The translations under genes were made by a program, and so were the position numbers. From assembly GCF_029309835.1 (NCBI RefSeq), contig NZ_JARJHL010000003.1, forward strand, positions 62,001 through 126,000: DNA of 64,000 bases. Direction: 5' to 3'. The DNA comes from Paracoccus sp. DMF-8 (GTDB lineage: Bacteria > Pseudomonadota > Alphaproteobacteria > Rhodobacterales > Rhodobacteraceae). Of the stretch, positions 31,675 to 39,510 are shown piece by piece. Numbering within the stretch: the stretch's first letter is position 1; each line of letters starts with the position of its first letter. Below the pieces are notes generated by a model. That model was not told the DNA's origin. It saw only the letters and a program-made list of their open reading frames with translations, and did no database searches.

Positions 31675-32399
31675 GCGAGATCGGGGGCATGACCGACATC
31701 GACACCCGGCTGGCGCGCATCGACTGGCCCGCCTTTCGCGCCGAGATGGACGGTTTCGGCTGCGCCGTCCTTCCCGGCCTGCTGACGCCGGACGAATGCG
31801 CCGGGCTGGCCGCGCTTTACCCGCAGGAACAGCATTTCCGCAGCCATATCCATATGGCGCGACACGGTTTCGGGCGGGGCGAATACCGCTATTTCAAATA
31901 CCCCCTGCCCGATCTGGTCGGCGCCTTGCGCGCGGCGCTGTATCCCCGGCTGGCGGCGATTGCGAATGACTGGAACGCGCGCATGGGCCTGCCTGCCCGC
32001 TATCCGCCCGATCACGCCGGCTTTTTGCGTGACTGCCATCAGGCGGGCCAGACCCGTCCGACGCCCTTGCTGCTGCAATATGTGCCGGGCGACTACAACT
32101 GCCTGCATCAGGACCTGTATGGCGATCTGGCCTTTCCGCTGCAGGCGGCCTTTCTGCTGTCCCGGCCGGGGCGGGACTTTACCGGCGGGGAATTCGTGCT
32201 GACCGAACAGCGCCCCCGCATGCAAAGCCGGGCCGAGGTCGTGCCCCTGACCCAGGGCGATGCGGTGGTCTTTGCCGTTCACAACCGGCCCGTTCAGGGC
32301 AGCCGAGGCAGCTACCGCGTCAACCTGCGTCATGGCGTCAGCCGGTTGCGGTCGGGGATGCGCCATACGCTTGGCGTCATCTTTCACGACGCGAAATAG
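31671..32399 (+). CDS. 2-oxoglutarate/Fe(II) dioxygenase of the alkylation operon
   Basis: A 242-residue dioxygenase of the prolyl-hydroxylase-like type (COG3826-like). The iron-binding HxD is in YNCLHQDLYGDLAFPLQAAF, the distal histidine in YRVNLRHGVSRLRSGMRHTL, and the latter arginines could bind 2-oxoglutarate. It is coupled to ada by a four-base overlap and is distinct from AlkB. Proteins like this sit beside ada and alkB in other proteobacteria, but their substrate is not established. A role in repair of alkylated nucleic acid is inferred from context. Confidence 0.78.
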   Translation: MSEIGGMTDIDTRLARIDWPAFRAEMDGFGCAVLPGLLTPDECAGLAALYPQEQHFRSHIHMARHGFGRGEYRYFKYPLPDLVGALRAALYPRLAAIANDWNARMGLPARYPPDHAGFLRDCHQAGQTRPTPLLLQYVPGDYNCLHQDLYGDLAFPLQAAFLLSRPGRDFTGGEFVLTEQRPRMQSRAEVVPLTQGDAVVFAVHNRPVQGSRGSYRVNLRHGVSRLRSGMRHTLGVIFHDAK

Positions 32400-32475
32400 C
32401 CCGGAGATTTCCACCAAAACCGCAAAGCTGAATATCGAAAGCCGGATGAATGGCACGGGACACCGATCAGGTTTC

Positions 32476-32491
32476 CGCGATTTATATCGCG
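32476..32491. repeat. Short palindrome upstream of the GlcG/HbpS-like gene
   Basis: A CGCGAT-ttat-ATCGCG palindrome lies in the 235-base gap between the dioxygenase and the gene at 32635. It is followed by a -35-like TTGACA at 32503-32508. It may be an operator, but nothing identifies the regulator. The rest of the gap shows no gene. Confidence 0.35.
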
Positions 32492-32634
32492 ATACCACAA
32501 GCTTGACATATCCATCCCCGGCCACGCCTGCCCGGACATGAAAACCGGCCCGATCATGCCGCGCCATTCTTTCCCCCGCAATGCCGCCGCGCCTGCTACA
32601 ACGCCGCAACCTGAGGGAAGAGAGGCAGGACAAG

Positions 32635-33069
32635 ATGAGCGTGACGCTGGAACTGGCCCGGAAACTGGCCGACCTTTGCCTGGAACAGGCGGGCCGCATG
32701 CAGTTGAAACCGCTGACCGTGGCCATTCTGGACGCGACCGGGCAGTTGAAGCTGCTGCTGCGTCAGGACGGGACCAGCCTGCTGCGCGCCGACATCGCGC
32801 AGGGCAAGGCACGGGGCGCGGTAGGTCTGGGGATGGGGTCACGGGCGATCTACAACCGGGCGCTGGAACAGCCCTGTTTCGTGCAGGCGCTGAACGGGCT
32901 GGCCGGGGGCAGTCTGGTGCCGGTGCCGGGCGGCGTGCTGATCCGCGACGGGGCTGAAATCATCGGCGCCATCGGCATCACCGGCGACACATCGGACAAT
33001 GACGAGGCCTGCGCCGTCCATGCCATCACCGCCGCCGGTCTGGTCGCCGATCCGGGCTGGGACCGCTAG
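32635..33069 (+). CDS. GlcG/HbpS-family protein
   Basis: A 144-residue heme-degrading or heme-binding-like DUF336 protein. Visible features are LELARKLADLCLEQA, LTVAILDATGQLKLLLRQDG, ARGAVGLGMGSRAI and VPGGVLIRDGAEIIGAIGIT, all typical of the GlcG/HbpS fold. Such proteins bind small ligands, including heme in HbpS, but their role here is unknown. The start is supported by AGGACAAG upstream. Its stop overlaps the 3' end of the MerR gene on the other strand. Confidence 0.75.
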   Translation: MSVTLELARKLADLCLEQAGRMQLKPLTVAILDATGQLKLLLRQDGTSLLRADIAQGKARGAVGLGMGSRAIYNRALEQPCFVQALNGLAGGSLVPVPGGVLIRDGAEIIGAIGITGDTSDNDEACAVHAITAAGLVADPGWDR

Positions 33070-33506
33070 ATCAGCGGCCCTTCCCCGGCCATGTCGTGAT
33101 CATGGGCACACAGGTCATGATTGCCCAGCACCTCGATCACATGGCAATTCGCGATGGTCCCGGCGGAACATTGGTCCAGCATCCGGGTCAGTTCCTCGCG
33201 CAGGGCGTTCAGCCGGGAAATGCGGCGGTTGACATAGGCAAGCTGGCGCCGCGCGATCACATCCGCCGCCGCACAGGGCTGGTCGGGCGTGTCCGACAGG
33301 CTGAGCAGCTCACGGATATCATCCAGCGCAAATCCCAGTTCGCGGGAATGGCGGATAAAGCGCAGGCGGTTCAGCGTATCCCGACCATACAGCCGCTGGT
33401 TGCCCGCGCTGCGTTCGGCGGCGGGCAGCAAGCCGATCTGTTCGTAATAGCGGATGGTCGGCACCTTGACCCCGGCAGCCTCGCCCAGTTTTCCGATGGT
33501 CAGCAT
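33066..33506 (-). CDS. MerR-family heavy-metal regulator (CadR/PbrR/ZntR type)
   Basis: A 146-residue regulator. The MerR helix-turn-helix opens the protein (MLTIGKLGEAAGVKVPTIRY, then YEQIGLLPAAERSAGNQRLY). A dimerisation helix follows. The metal site includes the cysteine in DQPCAAADVIA, the CSAGTIANCHVIEVL segment, and a histidine- and cysteine-rich tail (GNHDLCAHDHD) typical of Cd/Pb/Zn sensors. It is divergent from the metal-exporting ATPase and its operator sits in that gene's promoter, so it surely controls the ATPase. Confidence 0.9.
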   Translation of the reverse strand: MLTIGKLGEAAGVKVPTIRYYEQIGLLPAAERSAGNQRLYGRDTLNRLRFIRHSRELGFALDDIRELLSLSDTPDQPCAAADVIARRQLAYVNRRISRLNALREELTRMLDQCSAGTIANCHVIEVLGNHDLCAHDHDMAGEGPLI

Positions 33507-33516
33507 GAAAAACCTC

Positions 33517-33547
33517 TTGAACCTATAGCCGCTAGAGATCCTATCTT
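33517..33547 (+). promoter_or_regulatory. MerR-type promoter with a 19-bp spacer
   Basis: A -35 box TTGAAC (33517-33522) and a -10 box TATCTT (33542-33547) are separated by 19 bp. The spacer carries an imperfect dyad (CTATAG, CCG, CTAGAG). MerR proteins act by untwisting exactly such over-long spacers when metal binds. It points toward the ATPase gene. Confidence 0.85.
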
Positions 33548-33576
33548 CCCGAATCATCGAAGGCAAGTTGACGGGA

Positions 33577-35837
33577 ATGGCGATGGCGGAACGGCATGAA
33601 TGGACGGTGACGGGCATGGATTGCGCGGCCTGCACCACAAAGGTCGCGCGCGCGATCGAACGCCTGCCCGGCGTCAGCGTGGTTCGCGTGACACTGATGG
33701 CGGAACGGCTGTCCTTGCAACTGGACCCCGGCACGACCGCCGCCACCGATGTCGAAACCGCCGTGCGCAAGCTGGGCTACGGCATCGCGCCACGCGACGC
33801 ATCGGCGCCCGCGCCCGGCCTGAAAACCTCCTGCTGCGGCGGGCACGGGCCTGACCACGACCATCGCGGGCATGACCATGCCCCGACCCCGCTGGACCAG
33901 CCCAGCCCGCGCTGGTTCCAGACCGCCAAGGGGCACCTTGTCCTGACCACCGGCGCGCTCCTGGCCCTGGCCTCTGCGGTCGAGTTGCTGACCTCGGCCC
34001 GCATCGGCTATTGGGCGTTCTTCGCCGCCTGTCTGGTCGGCGTCGCCCCTGTCGCCGCCCGCGCCTTTCAGGCGCTGCGCATGGGCCAGCCCTTCACCAT
34101 CGAAGGGCTGATGACCATCGCCGCCATCGGCGCCCTGTTCATCGGCGCCGTCGAAGAGGCCGCGCTGGTCGTGTTCCTGTTCGCCGTGGGCGAGCTGCTG
34201 GAAGGCGTCGCCGCCAACCGCGCCCGCGACGGCATCCGCGCGCTGGCCGATCTGGTCCCGAAAACCGCCCTGCGCGAAGACGCGGATGGCGCCACCGCCG
34301 AAACCGCCGCATCAGCGCTGGTGCCGGGCGATATCGTGCTGGCCCGCCCCGGCGACCGCATCCCGGCGGATGGACAGATCCTGACCGGCACCGGCGGGAT
34401 CGACGAAAGCCCGGTCACCGGCGAAAGCATCCCCGTCACGCGCGGCCCCGGCGATACCGTCTTTGCCGGGGCGATCAACACCGGATCCGCCCTGCGCATC
34501 CGCGTCACGCGCGGCGCGCAGGACAACACCATCGCCCGCATCATCCGCCTTGTCGAAGAGGCCGAGGATCGCGCGCCCCGACCGAACGCTTCATCGACCG
34601 TTTCAGCCGCTGGTATATGCCCGCCATCGTGCTGCTGGCCGCGCTGGTCGTGGTGCTGCCGCCGCTGGTCGTGGGTCAGCCCTGGGATGTCTGGATCTAT
34701 CGCGGCCTTGCGCTGCTGCTGATCGGCTGCCCCTGCGCGCTGGTGATTTCGGTGCCTGCGGCGATTGCCTCGGCCCTGTCCACCGGGGCGCGGCGCGGTC
34801 TGTTGATGAAGGGCGGCGCGGTGATCGAAGCCGCCGCGACCGTCAATCACGTCGCCTTTGACAAGACCGGCACCCTGACCCATGGCCGCCCCGTGGTGAC
34901 GGCGCTGCAGGGGCCTGCTGGCCGCGCGTGGTTCCCCGAGGATCAGGCCGAATTGCTGGCGACCGCCGCCGCCGTTGAAACCGGATCCAGCCACCCGCTG
35001 GCGCTGGCAATCCTGAATCGCGCCGCAGAAGAAGGCGTCCTTGCCCTGCCCTCGGACGGCGGCCGCGCGATTCCGGGCAAAGGCGTCACCGCGCTGGTCG
35101 CGGGGCATGAAACCTATGTCGCCTCGCCTCCACAGGCGGTTGCCGCCGGGGTCATGTCGGACGCCGATCTGACACAGGCCCGCGCCCCTGAATCCGAAGG
35201 CAATACCGTGGTCGCGGTCTATCGTCCGGGCCGGTTTCTGGGGCTGATCGCGATGCGCGACGAACCCCGCGCGGATGCGGCGGACGCCATGCGGCAGCTG
35301 CGCGCGATGGGGATTACCCCGGTGATCCTGACCGGCGACAACCCCCGCACCGCCGCCGCCATCGCGGGCGCTCTGGGCATGGATTTCCGCGCCGAGATGC
35401 TGCCGGCGGACAAGCTGGCCGCGATCCGCGCGATGCTGGACGGCGGCGTGATGATGGTCGGCGACGGCATCAATGACGCGCCCGCGCTGAAACAGGCCAG
35501 CGTCGGCGCGGCGATGGGATCGGGCACCGATGTCGCGCTGGAAACGGCGGATGCCGCGATCCTGCGCGACCGGGTCGAGGACGTGCCCGCCCTGATCCGC
35601 CTTGCCCGCGCGACCATGGCGAATATCCGGCAGAACATCACCATCGCACTTGGGCTGAAGGCGGTGTTTCTGGTCACCTCGGTTCTGGGGATCACCGGGC
35701 TGTGGCTCGCGATTCTGGCCGATACCGGCGCGACCGTTCTGGTCACGCTGAACGCGCTGCGCCTGCTGCGCCATGACCCGACGCGGCACGACAGCGCCAG
35801 CCCGGCAAGCCACGGCACCGAAACCGCGACGGCCTGA
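33577..35837 (+). CDS. Zn/Cd/Pb-exporting P1B-type ATPase, one frameshift
   Basis: A ZntA/CadA-type pump of about 750 residues that exports divalent soft metals from the cytoplasm. An N-terminal heavy-metal-associated domain (VTGMDCAACTTKVARAIERL) and a Cys/His-rich linker (CCGGHGPDHDHRGHDHAP) precede the membrane part. The CPC metal site (GCPCALVISVPAA), the phosphorylation site (FDKTGTLTHG) and the hinge (GDGINDAPALK) follow. One frame change near 34577 in a run of C is needed, otherwise the gene is intact. It is driven by the MerR promoter. Confidence 0.9.
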
Positions 35838-36142
35838 TGGCGCGCGCAGGCAACAGCGGGACGCATCGTCGATCCTGACCTGAAGCATGGGTCACGACCT
35901 TCTGCTGGCGCGGCGCTCCGCAACCTTCGAGAGGCGCAGCATGCGGCCGGTCAGGGTGATGCGTGGACATCCGCCTCAACGCCGTCATCCGGGCCGCGAT
36001 CATCATCGGCCGGATCCGGAATTCACAGGGATGCAGCCCGCAAGGCGCCAAAGACGCCCTTTGGCGCGCCATGATCCTGCACCGCAGGATTGCCCGGCCC
36101 GACGGGGTGGCCAGTGGGGGCGGCAAATGGCGTTTTCCGCCC
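35838..36142. other. Intergenic gap without recognised gene
   Basis: A 305-base stretch between the ATPase and the convergent oxidoreductase. Open frames exist on both strands, but none matches a family I know and none has a ribosome site. I see no terminator hairpin of note. It is probably non-coding or remnant. Confidence 0.4.
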
Positions 36143-37421
36143 TCAGCGCGCCTTTACGGCATGGGTCAGAACCGCGCCGGTTTCGTAATATGCCGCGCGC
36201 AGGGGGGCGAATGTCTCGTGGTGCTGCGTGACCGGGGCGACCGGCAGGACGGCATCCTCGCCGGTCAAAAGCGCCTCGGCGGCCAGCGTGCCGAAGGCCG
36301 TGCCCGGTCCGATGCCGCGGCCGGAATAGCCGAAACAGGCCAAGGCCGCCGGGCCAAAGCGCACGATCCTGAGGATGTGGTCGCCGGTCATGGCGATGCG
36401 CCCGCGCCAGTCGTATTCAAACGGCAGATCGGCCAGTTGCGGAAAGGTCTGGCGCAGCTTGCGCCGCGCCGCATGACAGATGCACGGCGCCGCCCGGCCC
36501 CTCCAGATTGCCGATGCCGCCGATGATGACACGCCCCGCCGCGTCCATGCGGAACGAGGACATGACCATCGCGGTGTCCCAGCACCCCTCTTGCCCCGGC
36601 AGGATGGTGTCGCGCAGCGCCTGCGGGATTGGCGCGGTCGCAGCCTGAAAATAGCTGACGGCGACGATCTCGGGGCGGAAACCCATGTCGATGCCGTCGA
36701 AATAGGCGTTGGTCGCCAGCAGCAGCGCCCGCGCCCGCACCGGATGGCCGTTGACCGTCAGTTGCCACGACGCCCCGTCGCGGCGCACCATGCCGACCCG
36801 GCTGCGTTCGTAAAGCTGCGCGCCCGCCGCCATCGCCCCCCGCGCCAGCCCGCGCGCATAGGACAGCGGCTGGATCGTGCCCGCGCGCGGATCGAAAAGC
36901 GCGCCGTGAAAGGCGGTGCTGCCGGTGCGGCGCGCGGTTTCGGCTGCGTCCAGAAGTTCGAGCGGCCAGCCCATCGCCCGGCCCTGCCGGTGCCGCTCGG
37001 CCAGATCGGCAAGGCCCGAGGGCGCATGGGCCAGATGCAGGGTGCCGGTGCGCGTGGCCTCGCAGTCGATGCTCTCGCGCTCGATCAGCGACCAGACCCG
37101 GCGCGGGGCATCGGCCAGCAGGCTCATCAGCCGCTTGCCCGCCCCGGCGCCCATGGCCGCGATCACGTCGTCGGGCGGCAGCCACAGCCCGGCATTGACC
37201 AGCCCGACATTGCGCCCCGAACCGCCACGACCGAAAGTCTCGCCCTCGAACAACGCAACCGAGGCGCCGCGCCGCGCCGCCTCCAGCGCCGCGGCATTGC
37301 CGGTAAAACCGCCGCCGATGATCGCCAGATCGACATCAAGCCCGCGATCCAGCGCCGCCGCCTGAACCCGCGTGCTGGCGCTGGCCCGCCACAGATTGCG
37401 TTTCCCCGGCATGGCTTCCAT
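36143..37421 (-). CDS. FAD-dependent amino-acid/amine oxidoreductase (DadA-like), one frameshift
   Basis: A DAO-family flavoprotein of about 425 residues. The FAD Rossmann motif is VDLAIIGGGFTGNAAALEAA near residue 40, followed by SVALFEGETFGRGGSGRNVG. Middle marks are GTLHLAHAPSGLADLA and AGTIQPLSYARGLARGA. The C-terminal part lies in another frame after a change near 36475 and carries FEYDWRGRIAMTGDHILRIV and CFGYSGRGIGPGTAFGTLAA. This pattern resembles gamma-glutamylputrescine or D-amino-acid oxidases. The start may also be 37412. It is divergent from the LysR gene, its probable regulator. Confidence 0.8.
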
Positions 37422-37529
37422 CCCCGCGCGCTGCCCGATTCGACCCGGCAATTGATCTTGGCTTGAGAATAGATCGGAAAAACCGTTATTAAATTGCTAT
37501 TTCGGAACGGATATCCAAGGAAAACTCAC

Positions 37530-38459
37530 ATGATCGCGCCGCGCCGCTTTCTGCCCTCGATCCCGTCGCTGCTGGCGCTGGAGGCGGTGGACCGGCTTGG
37601 CGCGATCACGGCGGCGGCGGCGGATCTGTCCCTGACCCATTCCGCCGTCAGCCGGCAGCTGAACGTGCTGGAGGAACAGCTGGGGGTGGAACTGCTGCGC
37701 CGTGACGGGCGCGGCGTCGCGCTGACCGACAGCGGTCGCGACTACGCCCGCGCGGCGCGGGACTGCCTGCACGATCTGGCCGACGCCAGCCTGCGCATCC
37801 GTGCGGCCGGGGCGCGGGCCAGCCTGAATCTGGCGATCCGCCCGGCGTTCGGCATGTCGTGGCTTGCCCCCCGGCTGCAGATCTATGCGGCGCGCCATCC
37901 CGACATCTCGATCAACCTCGGCACCCGGCTGAAGCCCTTCGACTTTGCGCAGGAGCGTTTCGACGCCGCGATTCATTTTGGCCTGCGCGACTGGCCGGGC
38001 ATGTGCTGGCTGGATCTGGCAGGCGAAGAGGTCATCCCCTGCTGCGCCCCCGCGCTGCGCCCGGCGCGGACCGACGATCCGCAGGCGCTGCTGGCGCTGC
38101 CGCTGCTGCATCTGGAAGGCCGCCCCGGCGCGTGGGAGGATTGGTTCGCCCAACAGGGCAGCACCGTTTCGCGGTTGCGGGGGATGCTGTTCGACCAGTT
38201 TTCGACGCTGGCCGAGGCTGCGGTGCTGGGTTTTGGCGTCGCCCTGCTGCCCCGCGCCATCGCCGGGCCGGAAATCGGGCGCGGCCGCCTGGTCGCCGCC
38301 TTCGACCGCTATGCGCCGATGCAGGGTCGCTATGCGCTGGTCTGGCCCGAGGCGCGACCCCCGTCGCGCGCGCTGGCGGCGCTGATCGCGCAGCTTTCCG
38401 AAGACGACGCTGGAAAGGACGGGACCAGACAGGACAGGGCCAGACAGGACGGGGTCTGA
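37530..38459 (+). CDS. LysR-family regulator (GcvA-like)
   Basis: A 309-residue LysR protein. The helix-turn-helix is near residues 20-40 (GAITAAAADLSLTHSAVSRQ, then LNVLEEQLGVELLRRDGRGV). The effector domain has features of the GcvA/AmpR branch, such as FDAAIHFGLRDWPGMCW. It is divergent from the FAD oxidoreductase. The C terminus is oddly polar and repetitive, with DGTRQDRARQDGV encoded by short direct DNA repeats at 38418-38458; the last residues may vary between strains. Confidence 0.87.
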   Translation: MIAPRRFLPSIPSLLALEAVDRLGAITAAAADLSLTHSAVSRQLNVLEEQLGVELLRRDGRGVALTDSGRDYARAARDCLHDLADASLRIRAAGARASLNLAIRPAFGMSWLAPRLQIYAARHPDISINLGTRLKPFDFAQERFDAAIHFGLRDWPGMCWLDLAGEEVIPCCAPALRPARTDDPQALLALPLLHLEGRPGAWEDWFAQQGSTVSRLRGMLFDQFSTLAEAAVLGFGVALLPRAIAGPEIGRGRLVAAFDRYAPMQGRYALVWPEARPPSRALAALIAQLSEDDAGKDGTRQDRARQDGV

Positions 38460-38582
38460 TAGGCAGGCCGAAGCAATCCGGATGGGCCCGTATGTCGCGC
38501 CGCATCCGCGCCTGTATTCATTGCACGAATTTCCCTGCCTGCGCCGACAGCGGCTTGCGGCGTGGCGCGATCAGACAGATCG

Positions 38583-38840
38583 ACTTGCCCAACGCTTCCC
38601 TTATCCGTCGCCAGCCCTGTCGGCACTTCTCTGCCGAAGACAAGATCCGCATCCTGCTTGAAGGTCTTCGCGGTGACGACAGCATCGCCGGACTGTGCCG
38701 CCAAGAGAGCATCGCCCAGAGCCTCTATTACGCATGGTCCAAGGAGTTCATGGAGTGAGCCAGTAAGGCGCCACGGGTTCAAGCCCACTGGCGAACGCCA
38801 AGCGACCGCTTGCCGACGATACCGCCCGTGCCGCGACCAC
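38583..38840 (+). pseudogene. Remnant of an IS3-family OrfA transposase
   Basis: The segment 38604-38758 encodes RHFSAEDKIRILLEGLRGDD, SIAGLCRQESIAQSLYYAWS and KEFME. That is the N-terminal half of an IS3-family OrfA (IS407-like HTH_Tnp_1 domain), and it stops at 38758. A little further on, 38797-38830 still reads AKRPLADDTARAATTG in another frame, the next part of OrfA. No OrfB and no terminal repeat can be seen. It marks the left border of the CRISPR-Cas block. Confidence 0.7.
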
Positions 38841-38999
38841 TGGTGTCACAGCAAGACAATTTCTGGAGTTCTGCGGCGTGGGCACCTGGATTTCGCCACA
38901 ATGCCGTCGCCTCTTCTTCAGGCGCTTGTTTGAGGACAAAATGCAATTGCGCGCGAGGCATGGCAAAACCGCACGTGCTAAAAAGGGGTGTTCAGAACA

Positions 39000-39078
39000 T
39001 AAAAGGCAGGGCCGTAGCCCTGCCCTTATTTGGTGCAGTCAAGCTGCTTGTTAACAGCCAGCCCGCGGTTTCTGAATT
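39000..39078 (-). ncRNA. tracrRNA (probable), minus strand
   Basis: Read on the minus strand, 39076-39050 is an anti-repeat. With one bulge it can pair with the first 26 bases of the crRNA-sense repeat, six of the pairs being G-U; it begins TTCAGAAACCGCGGGC and ends GTTAAC. It is followed by a small nexus-type hairpin GCAG-CTTGA-CTGC (39047-39035). A strong terminator hairpin GGCAGGGC-TACG-GCCCTGCC (39024-39005) runs into TTTTATG. A promoter lies just upstream. The order anti-repeat, nexus hairpin, terminator is diagnostic for tracrRNA. It is about 80 nt long and divergent from cas9. Confidence 0.78.
39005..39024 (-). terminator. Terminator hairpin of the tracrRNA
   Basis: Stem GGCAGGGC / GCCCTGCC with a 4-base loop. 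On the minus strand it runs into TTTTATG; on the plus strand into TTATTT, so it may act in both directions. Confidence 0.75.
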
Positions 39079-39080
39079 TC

Positions 39081-39110
39081 AATATTCCTATAAGCATAGC
39101 GAAAAGTCAA
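39081..39110 (-). promoter_or_regulatory. Promoter of the short tracrRNA
   Basis: On the minus strand TTGACT (39110-39105) and AATATT (39086-39081) are separated by 18 bp. Initiation about 5-8 bases later falls at the 5' end of the anti-repeat. The surrounding sequence is AT-rich compared with its neighbours. The -10 box is only a 4/6 match. Confidence 0.6.
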
Positions 39111-39194
39111 TTGCATGAATGGCTGATCTTTGAATAGTTTCAAGGAGAGAGATGACGGATGCCGTGTTTCACAGAAAACCTTGCCACAGAACGA

Positions 39195-39227
39195 CATTAC
39201 CGGGCAGCCAGAAACTACCCGGTAATG
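39195..39227. repeat. Perfect 10-bp inverted repeat beside the degenerate repeat
   Basis: Arms CATTACCGGG (39195-39204) and CCCGGTAATG (39218-39227) with a 13-base loop. It abuts the degenerate CRISPR repeat that follows. Neither strand has a T-tract, so a structural or protein-binding role is more likely than termination. Confidence 0.7.
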
Positions 39228-39255
39228 CGCTTCAGAACCGCGGGCCAACCGCAAC
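39227..39255 (-). repeat. Degenerate CRISPR repeat upstream of cas9
   Basis: On the minus strand this reads GTTGCGGTTGGCCCGCGGTT followed by CTGAAGCGC. That matches the first 26 bases of the array repeat except for one substitution and one missing T. It lacks the last part of the repeat. It could pair with the tracrRNA anti-repeat at 39050-39076 inside one long minus-strand transcript; on the plus strand it would itself act as an anti-repeat. It is far too similar to the array repeat to be chance. Confidence 0.8.
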
Positions 39256-39430
39256 TGGAAATAGACGCTCTCTCGCTTCATGGCGAAACGCTCAAGAGCG
39301 GTCAGTCCAAGGCGCGCCGCAATTGTGAACACCGGGCACTTCCACTACGTTGGCTTTCGCGAAGCAGGCACTTTGCTATCCTGTCCGGCCGGGTTTGCCC
39401 CCCGGTCAGACAGTCGACCGTCTGTGGCGT

Positions 39431-39455
39431 AGTCCCCTTTCTTTCCAACCGCAAT
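39431..39455 (+). repeat. Possible second, deleted repeat copy just before cas9
   Basis: The sequence reads TAGTCCCCTTTC, then TTTCCAACCGCAAT. It keeps the TAG..CC..TTTC beginning and the CCAACCGCAA end of the plus-strand repeat but lacks the middle about 12 bases. It is a weak match and could be chance; its position 55 bases before the cas9 start makes it worth noting. Confidence 0.35.
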
Positions 39456-39510
39456 CTTCATGATGTCGGGTCTATTTTCACGCGACTGAATTTATATCTT
39501 CGGGGACAAC

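Noticed and set aside
39227..39370. Plus-strand tracrRNA beginning at 39227
   Set aside because: The anti-repeat match is good, and some stems follow, but there is no clear promoter or terminator nearby. The minus-strand unit at 39000-39110 has both, so it is preferred; RNA data could reverse this.
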